A stretch of DNA of 64,000 nt from the NCBI GenBank assembly GCA_007570785.1, contig ML660211.1, positions 293,352 through 357,351 of the forward strand, in the 5' to 3' direction. The notes under the pieces were generated by a model that did no database searches, had not been told where the DNA came from, and saw nothing but the letters and a program-made list of their open reading frames with translations. A program made the translations under genes and the position numbers. The DNA comes from Antilocapra americana. Taxonomy: Eukaryota > Chordata > Mammalia > Artiodactyla > Antilocapridae. Position 1 is the first letter of the stretch; each line of letters begins with the position of its first letter. Below, one piece after another: positions 36,450 through 48,948 of the stretch.

Positions 36450-37255
36450 TGTTCAGTTCAGTCACTCAGACCTGTCCAACTCTTTGCAGTCCCATGGACT
36501 GCACCATGCCAGGCCTCCCTGTCCATCACAGGAGGACTCTGCTTTTTAATATGCTATCTAGGTTGGTCACAGATTTTTTTCCAAGGAGTAAGCGTCTCTT
36601 AATTTCATGGCTGCAGTCACCATCTGCAGTGATTTTGGAACCAAAGAAAAAAAAAGTTCCTCATTATTTCAATTGTTTCTCTATCTGTTTTCCACGAAGT
36701 GATGGGAACGGATGCCATGATCTTAGTTTTCTGAATTTTGAGTTTTAAGCCAACTTTTTCACTCTCCTCTTTCACTTTCAGCAAGAGGCTCTTTTAGCTC
36801 TTCTTCACTTTCTGCCATAAGGGTGGTGTCATCTGCATATCTGAGGTTATTGATATTTTCCTCAGCAATTTTGATCCCAGCTTGTACTTTATCCAGCCCA
36901 GCATTTCTTATGATGTACTCAGCATATAAGCTAAATAGACAGGGTGACAATATACAACCTTGACACTTAACATACTCCTTTCCCTATTTGGAACCAGTCT
37001 GTTGTTCCATATTCAGTTCTAACTGTTGCTTCCTGACCTGCATACAGATTTCTCAAAAGGCAGGTCATGTGGTCTGGTATTCCCATCTCTTTCAGAATTT
37101 TCCACAGTTTGTTGTGATCCACACAGTCAAAGGCTTTGGAATAGTCAATAAAGAAGAAATATATGTTTTTCTGGAACTCTTTTGCTTTTTTGATTATCCG
37201 GCAGAAGTTGGCAATTTTATCCCTGACTTTCTAAAACCAGCTTGAACATTGTTAT
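36450..37255 (-). mobile_element. BovB LINE with internal deletion
   Basis: Antisense. The 3' block (36452-36530, 'tccctgtccatcac') jumps to the segment encoding 'NLDSILKSRD' at about 36537, losing about 450 bp. It then runs through 'atggctgcagtcaccatctg', the YADD complement ('gtgtcatctgcatatctgag', 36827-36846) and the palm region to 'ccagcttgaacattgtt'. The minus frame 36759-36950 reads 'MSPCLFSLYAEYIIRNAGLD'. Inserted in L1. Confidence 0.92.
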
Positions 37256-38225
37256 TAGAGTCCTAAAAGGCAAAGAGAAAAAGGGGGTAGAAAGCTTATT
37301 TAAAGGAATGATATTCAAGAACTTCTCAAATATTCAGGGTCTTGAACTAATCAGTCAAACCAAAATTTTAACCCCAAACCATCTTTTCCAAGACACATTA
37401 AAAAAAAGCTATCTAAAACTGAGCACAGAGAATTTTAATATCAGCAAATGGTAAAGCAAATCTTCTCATACCAGGAAACCATTATATGCTGTTGTTGTGT
37501 CTGAGCAGAAACCTTGCAGGTCAGAGAGAGTGGGATGACACATTCAAAGTGCAGGGGGAAAAAAAACACCCACCAATTATGTTATCCAGCAAAGTTGTCC
37601 TATAGGAATGAAGGTAAGATACAGGCTTTGCCAACCAAACGAAAGCTGAGAGTTCATCTCCAGGAAATGATGAAATGAGTTCTTTAATGGAAATTAAAAT
37701 ATGCTAAATAGTAACATTAATTTTTTTATTAAAAATAGCAATAGCTATAACAATGTTAATAGTTATACAATATTTAGAGATAAAATGCAGTATAAAATAT
37801 AAAAGATGGGAGGGGAAAGAAAGAGCAAAGTTTATGTATTTGATAGAAGCCATGCTGCTATCAGCATACAATAGTTTATTATAGCTACAAAATCTTTTAA
37901 TTATGCCTTGTGGTAACCATAAAGCAAACCATACAGCAGATACATAAAAGACAAAGAGAAGGTAATCAAAGCAGACCACTCTGGAAAATCATGATTTCTG
38001 AAAGGAAGGCAGCAAAAGAGGACAAAAAGAACAAGGGAAAGGAAGGGAATGAAACTTCCAGAAAGCAATAAAATGGCATTAGCAAGTTTTATTTATAAAA
38101 TTTAACTTAAATGTAAATTTATTAAATTCTCCAAATGCAAGACATAATGTATCTGAATAGATTAAAAAACAACAAACAAACAAGACTCAATCAAATGTTG
38201 CCTACAACAGAGTCACTTCTGTTTT

Positions 38226-38250
38226 ATATATATATATATATTTTTTTTTT
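38226..38250. repeat. (TA)n followed by T-run
   Basis: About eight TA units followed by ten T inside the L1 segment. Confidence 0.85.
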
Positions 38251-38794
38251 CAGATATAAGAAAGTTTTAGTCAAAAATGGTAACAAGAAATAAAGATCAT
38301 TATATAATGATATCTATAATAATAAAGACATCAATTCATCAAGAGAACAAATAATCATAAGCATATATGCAATAAACATTTGAGCATCCAAATACATTAA
38401 AGAAATATTAGCAGATATGAAAGGAGAAATATACAGCAATAGTAAGGGACTTCAGTACTCCACCTTCAACAATGAATAGATCACTCCTACAGAAAATAAA
38501 TAAGGAACATTATTTATTGAATTATCTTTTAGACAAATGCACCTAACAGATATATACAGAACATTCCATCCAACAGCAGCAGAATGCACGTTTTTCTCAG
38601 GCATACATGAAAACAACTCCAGGAAGATTATGTATTAGTTTACCATAAAATTTAAAGTACTAATTTCTGGAGGGTATCCACTATAACAGAACTCTCATTT
38701 ATTGCTATGGAATAAAATTCAAAATTATATAGACACTTTGGGAAAGAATTTGGTAGTTCTTCAAAACTAACCTTAGACTTATTTCATTTAGCAG

Positions 38795-39487
38795 TCTTTT
38801 TCCAGCTGATTTTGAGAGTCAATTTCTAAGTAGATTGATAAGAAGTCTGGAGTCCCCAAGGAGGAGAAAGGGATCTGGGGCTCTCAAAGAGGAGATAGGG
38901 GTCTGGAATTCTCAAGGAGGAGACAAGGACAATTTTTTTTTTTTTTTTTACATTCCTTAGTCTTAGTCACATAAAATATTGATTTTTTCTTTTCTTTAAA
39001 ATCTGGTGATTGCACAACCAAACAACTCAGTTTAAACTCTGTACTACGGATTATGTAACAACATTGTTTCTTTCTTGAGAACAGTTTCTCCTTCCTGAAA
39101 ACCTTTTTCTGACTAATCCTTTTATTTTAGAATGTATACTATGGGAGTAGATCTGGTAAGATCTTTCTATTGTGAAGTTATAATCCTGTTATCTTAAAAT
39201 GTAAATTATGGGAGTGGATCTCGTAAAATCTTTACAACATTGAGACATTCTTTTGAATTATTGTAATAACCAGTTAAAAAAGTATACAGCTCTCTTGCTA
39301 AGGCTAGCGAATGGGGCATTATTCATTCACTTTCTGATGTCTATGTCAGAAATTTTCTCTGTCTGTTTTCATACTTTAATAAAACTCTGCTACACAAAAG
39401 TTCTTGAGAGATCAAGCCTGGTCCCTGGTCCCTGGTCCTGAAGCTAAATCTTCTTCTGAGATCACGAATCCAAAATCATTCAACATA
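38795..39487 (+). mobile_element. solo LTR of an endogenous retrovirus, inserted in L1
   Basis: Repeated purine motifs ('ggagtccccaaggaggagaa', three variants at 38850-38930) are followed by a T-run, two copies of a 'gggagt(a/g)gatct' block (39141 and 39208), AATAAA at 39378-39383, and a U5-like end ('tcttgagagatcaagcctgg', 'gagatcacgaatcc'). L1 3' UTR resumes directly after. The exact left end is uncertain. No internal genes. Confidence 0.65.
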
Positions 39488-40009
39488 AGCTATCAGTTTG
39501 AAATCTTCTGTCCACAGATAACCTGTTTATAATAGCTTATTCCAAAAATTCCAAAAACTTAAACTGACCAAAATCCTTCAGTAAGTGAACAGCTAAAGTT
39601 TGGTTTGTCATAAATACAATATTATTTAGTAAAAAACGAATAAAGTATCAGCAATTTAAAAACACATGGAAAAGTCTTAAATGTATACTGTTATGTGAAG
39701 GAAGCCACTCTGAAAAAGCTACATATCATCTAATTCAAATTATATGATATTCAGAGAAAGTAAAACTAGAAATATAATAAAAAAAAATCAACACTGTCAG
39801 AGATTTTGTTGGGGGGGGATTGATTTGGTGAGGCACAGGATTTTCTTTTTTTGTGGTAAAACTATTTTGTGTGTTATTGTGATGGTGAATACATGACACT
39901 ATGCACTTGTCAAAACATACTGAACAGTACAAGCATAAAAAATAAATATTACTATATGCAAATTAAATAAAACATCTTGGAGGTTGTAGCTTCCCAAGAT
40001 GGAATGCAG

Positions 40010-40915
40010 AATGTGACAAGAGTATTGCAGGATCATGACATTGTACCTGGAGAAGGTGATCAAAACCATCTCCAAGAAAAAAAAATGCAAAAGGCAAAAT
40101 GGCTGCCTGAGGAGGCCTTACAAATAGCTGAGAAAAGGAGAGAAGCTTAAGGCAAAGGAGAAAAGGAAAGATATACCCATTTGAGTACCAGAGTTCCAAA
40201 GAATAGCAAGGAGAGATAAGAAAGCTTCCTCAGTGATCAGTGCAAAGAAATAGAGGATAGCAATAGAATGGGAAAAACTAGAGATCTCTTCGAGAAAATT
40301 AGAGACACCAAGGGAAAATTTCATGCAAATGTGGGCACAATAAAGTACAGAAATGGAATGGACTTAAAAGAAGCAGAAGATATTAAGAAGTGGTGGCAAG
40401 AACACACAAAAGAACTATACAAAAAAGACCTTCATGACCCAGACAACCACGACAGTGTGATTATTCATCTAGAGCCAGATATCTGGAATTGTGAAGGCAA
40501 GTGAACCTTAGGAAGCATCATTACAAACAAGCTAGTGGAGGTGATGGAATTCCAGCTAAGCTACTTCAAATCCTAAAAGATGATACACTCATTATGCCAG
40601 CAAATTTGGAAAACTCAGCAGTGGTCACAGGACTGGAAAAGGTCAGTTTTCATTCCAATTCCAAAGCAAGGCAATACCAAAGAATGTAAAACTACCACAC
40701 AGTTGCACTCTAGAAAATATCTTAACTCTGGGAAAGATTAAAGGCAGGAAGAGAAGGGGATGGGAGAGGATGAGATGTTTGGATGGCATCACTGACTCCA
40801 TGGACATGAGTTTGAGCAAGCTCCAGGAGTTGGTGATGGACAGGGACGCCTGGCATGCTGCAGTCCATGGGGTTGCAAAGAGTCAGACAGGACTGATTGA
40901 CTGAACTGACTTACT
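40010..40915 (+). mobile_element. BovB LINE lacking the entire RT core
   Basis: The connector region between endonuclease and RT is kept (frame 40268-40504: 'MGKTRDLFEKIRDTKGKF', 'EDIKKWWQEHTKELYKKDLH') down to 'accacacagttgcactc' at about 40710. It is then joined directly to the 3' terminal block ('ctctgggaaagattaaaggc', from about 40725) and the tail at about 40905. More than 1 kb, including the YADD motif, is gone. The first about 30 bp are hard to assign. Confidence 0.9.
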
Positions 40916-41338
40916 GACTCTATATACAGGTTACTATATAGAGTATACTCTCGACAGCTGACTCCAGTGGCAACAGCACCTCAGTAGCAATGATGACAAT
41001 GCTCACATATGGTTTTCATAACCATTCTCCAATTAAAGAAACCAGTACTCCTTGGAGGAATATCAATCAATAGATTTGGGCCAGAAATATATATTTCATA
41101 CACACACACATGTATATATATATATGAGATGTACTTGAATACTTGTAAATATGGGAAGTTGAAGGAAAAAATAAATATATACATATACAATTATGGCTTA
41201 CTTTGAAGTGACACAGAAACTAAACAAAGAACTTTTAGTTCCCAAATTAGAATTTGAAAAATGTATTAAATAAATCAATAGTAGGCTGTAATTCAAATTG
41301 TAAAATAAATATTTTTATATCAATACAGAAATAAATAG
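40916..41338. other. unassigned sequence with (CA)n/(TA)n
   Basis: A compound (CA)n-(TA)n microsatellite lies at 41099-41127. The rest is AT-rich and unrecognised. Confidence 0.5.
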
Positions 41339-41565
41339 ACTTCCCAGGTGGCATTAGTGTTAAAGAATCTGCCTGCCAAAGAAAGATGTAAGAGATGTGA
41401 GTTTGATCCCTGAGTCAAGAAGATCCCCTGGAGAAGGTCATAGCAATCCACTCTAGTATTACTGCCTGGAGAATCCCATGGACAGTGGACCCTCGTGGGC
41501 TACAGTCCATAAGGTCACAAAGAGTCAGACATGACTGAAATGACTTGGCATGCACCGACATACAT
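41339..41565 (+). mobile_element. Bov-tA SINE, tA3-like head
   Basis: The head carries the extra 'aagatgtaagagatg' spacer before the B-box region ('gagtttgatccc'). It ends with the 'cttggcatgcac' variant rather than the usual 'gagcgacttt'. The copies at 45820 and 47930 share this head form. Confidence 0.87.
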
Positions 41566-41957
41566 ACATTGTCTAATGAGTGAGAATGAACAGACAAATC
41601 ACCTATGGGAGCAATTCTAGATAACTTATGTAGATACTTCCACTTTCAAGAAGGTAACAAACAACTTCTTACTCTTCCGGGAGCCATCAGGATGCCTGCT
41701 CACTCGGATGATAAAGTCATGAAACTGAGAAGGAAACTGCAAAGCTGATTTTCCTTCGGGGCATCCCAAGGCAAGGCCCCTCCTGGTATTTTTCTTGGGA
41801 AGTTCCGTTTAGGCTCTGAACATTAGCTCATCTCAGTAGGTCAGTCCTAATTAGAAATAATTCATCCTGAGATAATTCCCTCACACCTTATTTCCCCCAG
41901 GGGATTGGGGAAGGCGGATTCCCTTCCCTGTGGACAAAGGAGGAATAAGAGACATTT

Positions 41958-43109
<1,152 letters not shown>

Positions 43110-43434
43110 CAGGAGAGAGAGCGAGGAGTTGTCAGGAAAGCTGCAGGTTACTTTGAGACAGTCGTCCCAAATGCGTTAGAGGAACTGTAAAAATCTGCCA
43201 CAGAAGGAACGATGATCCATAGTCAGAAAAGTTACTGCAGCTTAAACAGGAAACCCTCCTTGTTCAGGACTGTCATAGCCACAGTTTGCAAAAAGTGCAG
43301 CTATTGATTAATGCAATGTAGTGTCAATTAGATGTACATTCCTGAGGTCTTTTATCTGTTGTAGCTTTGTCTTTTTCTTTTTCTTTTCATTACATCAGGT
43401 ATATGGCCCTGTAAATTGTGGTAGTGGTACCAGG

Positions 43435-43440
43435 AATAAA
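43435..43440 (+). promoter_or_regulatory. polyadenylation signal AATAAA of the retrocopy
   Basis: AATAAA lies 25 bases before the poly(A) tail begins at 43465. It marks the end of the template mRNA. Confidence 0.9.
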
Positions 43441-43477
43441 AAATTAGGGAATTTTTAACTTTTCAAAAAAAAAAAAA

Positions 43478-43492
43478 AAATAGATTACTACA
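43478..43492. repeat. right target-site duplication of the retrocopy
   Basis: AAATAGATTACTACA, a perfect copy of 41958-41972. The first three A merge with the poly(A) tail. Confidence 0.95.
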
Positions 43493-44001
43493 CCTCCTAC
43501 TCTTTACTGGGGAGTTTCTTTCTACTTAGATTGATGTACTTATCCAAAGTATGCTGGAGACAATTAAATGGTAAACATACTAATGTTAAATCTAATTATG
43601 TAGAAATCCGACTTTTGCAAAGAAAATGAGCTTAAGATTAAAGTTGTTGATGATAGGCAGAAAAAAAGATTGTATAGAATAACATGTGATGTAATGGGTA
43701 TGTTTCTTGGGTATAAAAACTGTAAACGAACAACAATGGAGAGAGAGACTGCTCCATCATCACATCAACTCAGCTCACTTCTTCGCCTACGCCACTCATC
43801 CCTCAAGACTCCCGGACCCGCCAAGGCTGGACCCTGGCATTACTCCTTAAGAGTGGCCTACATGTGGTAACTTCCTTCCAAAGTAAGGTATGGAGAGTGG
43901 ATTAGAGAAAATAAGTAATGTGACATTGAAGATATCCAAGTACTTCACCCAGGTGGTCAAAGTTAACATCTGAATCAGTAAGTCATATTAATGGGATGGA
44001 A

Positions 44002-44230
44002 AGTTAACTCTTGAATGACACAGGCTTGAACTGCTTAAGTCCACTTATAAGGGGAAATTTTAAAAAAATAAATACTACAATATTACATGATCTGGGGTTG
44101 ACTGGATTCAGAGATACAAAATAGTGGATCTGGAGGGCTGAACTCTGGGACTTGAAAACCCACCAATTTTGGTGTATATCAATTTTGGTCCTGGAACCAG
44201 TCTTCCTCAGGAACTGAGGTTAGAGTGTAT
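44002..44230 (+). mobile_element. Tigger-like DNA transposon (MITE), old
   Basis: 'agttaactcttgaatgacac', 'aggcttgaactgcttaagtc', 'cacttataaggggaa', 'ggggttgactggattcagag', then 'ggtcctggaaccagtctt' follow the order of a Tigger/MER2-related internally deleted element whose CpG sites have decayed. Direction is nominal. No transposase is encoded. Confidence 0.55.
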
Positions 44231-44680
44231 ACTTTGTATAAACAGAATGACACTAGGTCTGCTGTCTTCTCTTTAAACCCAAAACCTAGTCTAATCATGA
44301 AAAAAATTCCCACAGAGAAATATTTAACAGAGTACCTTATCTAACCAGTATTTCTCAAAACTATGAAGGACATCCAAAAAACAAAGAAAGGTGGAGAAAC
44401 TGTCAAAATCTAGAGAAACTGAAGAAGACCTGATGGTAAAACAAAATGTACTCATAATAGGATCCTATAATAGAAAAAAGATATTAAGAAAATCTAATTC
44501 AAGGACTTTAGCAAATAATGATGCTTAAGTAGTAGATCATTAATTCATTAATTAATTGTAATGAGTGTGCCTTACTAATATGTTAACAGGGAAAACTAGG
44601 TATGTGTTACATGGGAACACTTTGTAGTATCTTTGAAATTTTTCTGTAAATCAGAAAGTCTTCTAAAACTGAAAGCTTAG
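44231..44680. other. unassigned sequence
   Basis: AT-rich. Contains an 'attaattcattaattaatt' palindromic patch at about 44540-44558. No gene recognised. Confidence 0.45.
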
Positions 44681-44960
44681 GACTTCCCCGGTGACTCAGT
44701 GGTGTAGAGTCCACTTCCCAGTGCAGGAAACACCACTTTGATCCTTGCTCTGAGAGGATCCCACAGGCCATGGAGCGACTAAGCCCGTGAGCCATAACTA
44801 CTGAAGCTTGTGCACCTCGAGCCGTGGACCACAATGAGAAGCCACTGCAATGAGAAGTCTGTGCAACGCAGCTGGAGCGTAGCCACCACTTTTTGCACCT
44901 AGAAAAAAGCCCACAGAGCAACCAAGACCCAGTACAGCCAAACTTAATAAATGGTTTTGT
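44681..44960 (+). mobile_element. CHR-2-type SINE
   Basis: 'aggacttccccggtgactca', 'atggagcgactaagcccgtg', 'gccataactactgaagcttg', 'caaccaagacccagtacagc' and an AT-rich tail. More complete than the copy at 16400. Confidence 0.88.
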
Positions 44961-44964
44961 TTAT

Positions 44965-45819
44965 AAAACGTTTAGGAAAATCTCTAGTTTGTTAATGATC
45001 AACTCAGTCCAAAAACAGTCATGAGAATAATTTCCCAAATGCCTACTGTGCGCCATGCTTTATGTATAGCTCTAAGTTACAAAGATAAATCAAATTCTTA
45101 TGATTAGAAAGATTATTAGTTTAATTATGAGAGATGTTTTGATGAGTAAATTGTAGTTGGCATTAAATGTATAATCAGGAAATCTCTGCATTTATTGCTG
45201 ATAATTGGTATATTTAATGGTCTGACAAAATACACTGGTACTGATCAATGAAGAGGCTCTTTTCACTTCTAATTTTATGAGGCAAAGATTATTTGCCATA
45301 AAGGATTTAAAGTGCTCTTCTTTTATATCTAGTAGAGAGTGCATGCCCTCCGTTTTCCTGTATTTTAACTACAAATTAAAGTAGGGAGAGAGAGAAGTAC
45401 CATTACACAGATATTTCTCCTAAAAAATAACCCTAATAGCTGATGTTTTGCAAAGAAAATATAAAAGCAGCAGTGTTTTTAATAAAATGAATAAGTATTC
45501 ACAGTTGCATGCTATATTTGAAGAAAATACATTGATAAACAATGAAAATACTGTGGTTGATAACAATAAATAACATTTGTTTAGCTCTTCCTGTGTACTT
45601 TGCATGAGCACATTTGGAAAGGATTGAGATATTTACAAGACCTTAGCCAAAGTTGTTTTGGAGTTACACACTTTCCCTAATAATGAGGGGCTAGAAGTTG
45701 ATAATAAAATCAAACATCAGAGTACCATAATTTTGTCTCTCATAAATTCAACTGTCTTCTTCGTCATTTCTTCAGCTCAATAGGTCTCATTAGTTATACA
45801 TTTTACTTAATGTTATAGG
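44965..45819. other. unassigned AT-rich sequence with a possible L2 trace
   Basis: Bases 45030-45100 ('aaatgcctactgtgcgccat') resemble the complement of the L2 end. The rest is unrecognised. Confidence 0.4.
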
Positions 45820-45985
45820 GTTCCCCAGGTGGCATTAGTAGTAAAGAACTCATCTGCAATGGAGGGAGACATAAAGAGATGTGGGTTCGATCCCTGGGTT
45901 TGGAAGATCCCCTGGAGGAGGGTACAGCAACCTAGTTAGTATCCTTGCTTGGAGAATCACCTGGACAGAGGGGCCTGGTGGGCTT
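45820..45985 (+). mobile_element. Bov-tA SINE, tA3-like, 3'-truncated
   Basis: Head with the 'gacataaagagatgtgggtt' spacer, intact B box 'gggttcgatccc', and a body that stops at 'cctggtgggct' (45985), about 45 bp short of a normal end. Confidence 0.87.
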
Positions 45986-46444
45986 TTAAGTTTCACTTTT
46001 AAAATCTACTAAGAATTATTCAAAGCCTTATAGTTTTATATCCTTATAGCATATTATATATACTTCTAATAGCATCAGTCAGGAATATATTATTTGAAAG
46101 TGACAGAAACCCATATGTTGTAGATGTAGGCAAAAGAAGACTATATTGCTCCTATAAATAAACCATGGCAAGGGCACTCACAGCTCAAATTTAAGTATGA
46201 TTGGAATAAGCAGCCCTTTTCTTATGTAGGCTTTCTCTTAGATTATCTTTGTTTTTTCCTTATGTCACTCTCATTATTTTAGACCATCCTTTACCATAAT
46301 ATTTCAAAGGGCTGCCAACTGTCAGTAGCTTAATGTCTCGCACTGTTGCTGTCAAGAGACAAAATAGCTTTCTTTACTTAGCACAAAGAGCAAAGCCCTT
46401 GGAGAAGTACTTTGAAAGAGTCAAGAGACCTCTCCTAAAGTAAA
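45986..46444. other. possible ancient repeat, unclassified
   Basis: 'gtgacagaaacccatatgtt' with the sequence after it resembles an old mammalian interspersed repeat that I cannot name safely. Confidence 0.3.
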
Positions 46445-46790
46445 ATGTGATCAATAAGTATTCAATTTTCACATTTATTTAATCATTAAAAAATGTTGAG
46501 TTCCTATCACATCCATTGCTCTGTTCTACTCATTTGGCATATGATAGTTAATAAAACTATAATTCCTGCTATACTTTATAATCTGGTGGGACAAAAAGAC
46601 AATAAACAAATAAAATTAATGTATCAGGTTATGAAAGCACAAAAGATTAAGCCATAACAACCATAAAGCCATAACAAAGGAGAGATATCATGTCCAAAAT
46701 TTCCAATTTCCAGGTCAGGGAAGACTTCTTTGATAAGGCAACACTTAAGACTTGAAGGCAATTACAGCCATATGGTTCTCCATATGGCTG
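46445..46790 (-). mobile_element. L2 LINE 3' end, ancient
   Basis: The complement of the L2 terminus: 'gagttcctatcacatccatt', 'aattcctgctatactttata', 'caataaacaaataaaatta', 'ggtcagggaagacttctttg'. Diverged, as expected for a pre-placental element. Confidence 0.6.
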
Positions 46791-47927
46791 GAGTGGGTGG
46801 AAACAGGAACAGTCTTCCGAGGAATGAGTCCCATTCCAATTTGCACTGGCCACATTTTAAAATAATGGACTGATTATACCAATTTAAATTTCTTCTAATG
46901 CTTCCATCCTGTAAAATTGCCATTTTGGGATTATTCTGATTATTTTTAAACACAATATTATGCTTAGTGTATGCAACTTAGCAATCATTTGTTCTCTCAA
47001 AGTTTGAAGGAAATAGTTGTCTGACAAGTAATTTATACATAGCACTTAAAAACATATTTAAAAAATGTTTATTTTTCACCATAACAAGAAAAGTCTATGC
47101 TAGTCTTAGAAACTGGACTAGAAAGACAAAATGCTATTACAGGTTTCAATGTTTCTATATCCTAACAATGTTTCATTTTAATAAAGGCGGTGTCTGCTGA
47201 TTTAGCATCTCCTTTTAGCATCATCAGCATAACTATATGCCTGGTGTGTAATACAAATATCATTTCCACCCAAGGTAACATCATAATTTATACTTTTTTT
47301 CCTTATATCCCTTATGACTTTTTGTTTTTACATTAAAGTACTTCATGCATTTGGAATAGGATGAGTAAGAATGGGCACATCTCGACAGTCCTGGATGCCC
47401 AGTCGCTCTTCCTCTGGGCAATTTAAAGGTGCACTTTTTCTTGGCAAAAAAAATACCTTCCATTGTATTCCTCTGCCAAAGACCCATTCTTTACTAGTTT
47501 CACCATTTTTCATGTTTCCCCAGCCTTAGGAGGGTGCTGGCTATTTTCTGTGGCTGCCACTTCTGTGATATGATATGCTAATATTCTCTTTCTCTTACAA
47601 GTTTTTGGATTAACTTCCTAATTCTATACATCTAGTTGACAACTAGTGATACTAAATTCCTCTCTGTGAAAACAGTCACTATGGTTTCTGTCTCTTTTAA
47701 GATGGTTATCTAGAGAAGTATTTAGATAGGTAATTTTGACATAGAGATAAACACAGAGGGTAAGACAGACGCATATACATCATAAGTTTAAGATTATTTG
47801 AAAGGACATAAATCAAGTTATGAGCATGAGTTGCCCAGGGAGAGAGTCTGGATGAAATAACAGCAAAGAGTAAGTGGAGTTGGAAATGAAAAGAAAAGAA
47901 TTAAAACATTTTTAGAGTAACATTTGG
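46791..47927. other. unassigned sequence
   Basis: No gene or repeat recognised. Bases 47370-47570 are less AT-rich. Confidence 0.45.
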
Positions 47928-47929
47928 TC

Positions 47930-48163
47930 TTCCCAGGTTGCACTAGTTGTAAGGAACTCAACGACCAGTGCAGAAGACATAAGAGATGCAGGTTCGATCC
48001 CTGTGTTGGGAAGATCCCCTGGAGGAGGACGTGGCAACCCACTCCAGTATGCTTGCCTGGAGAATTCCATGAACGGAGGAGCCTGGCGGGCTACAGTCTA
48101 TAGTGTTGGAAAAGTCGGACACGACTGAAGTAACTAAGCATGCATGAAGTAAGCCAGAAGGAA
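47930..48163 (+). mobile_element. Bov-tA SINE, tA3-like, fused to L1 tail
   Basis: Head with spacer ('agacataagagatgcaggtt'), intact B box 'ggttcgatccc', complete body and 'agtaactaagcatgcatg' end. It has no simple-repeat tail and no duplication before the L1 sequence begins. Confidence 0.88.
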
Positions 48164-48580
48164 AAACAACATTAGAGCATACTGATGCATATATATGGAA
48201 TTTAGAAAGATGGTAACGAGAACCCTGTATGTGAGACAGCAAAAGAGACGCAGATGTATAGAACAGTCTTTTGGACTGTATAGGAGAGGGAGAGGGTGGG
48301 ATGATGTGGGAGAACCGCATTGAAACATGTAAATTATCGTATGTGAAATGAATCGCCAACCCAGGTTTCATGCTTGATACAGGGTGCTCGGGGCTGGGGC
48401 ACTGGATGACCCAGAAGGCTTGGAATCGGGAGGGAGGTAGGCGGCGGGGTTCTGGAAGAGGAAAACACGTATACCCATGGCAGATTCATGTCAATATATG
48501 GCAAAACCAACACAATAATGTAAAGAAAAAAGTCTTTCTTGAATTTGTTACAATAAAAGAAATAATAGTAAAATAAAATA
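48164..48580 (+). mobile_element. ruminant L1 3' end
   Basis: 'atatatatggaatttagaaa', 'cgagaaccctgtatgtgaga', 'atgacccagaaggcttggaa', 'atatggcaaaaccaacacaa' and an A-rich tail with AATAAA-like repeats. Low divergence, so relatively young. Begins flush with the SINE end. Confidence 0.9.
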
Positions 48581-48937
48581 AAGTAAAACCATTGTGTAAA
48601 ACAATGGGGCTACCTCATATTTTTATCAAACTTCACCATATATGTTTTAAAGTAGATACTATTTCTTCTCATATTAAAAAGGATGATTTTCTTTTCAGCT
48701 TTAAATGTATTTTCAACTTGGAGTATATGGGTTTTATGAAATTTATTTTCTCCATGTATCATTTAATTGTTTTTATACCGTGGACACAATATTGAGTTCC
48801 TATGTTAAAACTGACTTTATTTGGCCACTTCAGGTTTTCATATCATTAGTAAGTTACTGACTTCACAATATTTACTACAAATTTTGGGGGAGGTACTGTA
48901 AATGAACACTTTTGTGTTTGTATTTTACATACTCTAT
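48581..48937. other. unassigned AT-rich sequence
   Basis: No gene or repeat recognised. Confidence 0.5.
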
Positions 48938-48948
48938 AGTTATTTGTA

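Larger units (their letters stand above)
34695..39970 (+). mobile_element. old L1 with nested insertions and large ORF2 deletion
   Basis: Pieces in order: 5' UTR-like segment (34695-36000, 'acattctcagcatggcagaa'), ORF1-like coiled-coil region (about 36100-36400), ORF1 end (37260-37700, 'aaccttgcaggtcagagaga', 'ccagcaaagttgtcctatag'), endonuclease region (about 38390-38640, 'agcagatatgaaaggagaaa'), then ORF2 end and 3' UTR (38650-38790 and 39488-39970, 'catgacactatgcacttgtc'). Interrupted by SINEs at 34918 and 35285, BovB at 36450 and an LTR at 38795. Most of ORF2 is missing, so several deletions, or more than one L1 copy, are possible. Confidence 0.6.

Noticed and set aside
43712..43718. TATA box as promoter of the HNRNPA3 retrocopy
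   Set aside because: It lies downstream of the retrocopy on the same strand, so it cannot supply a normal start for that frame.
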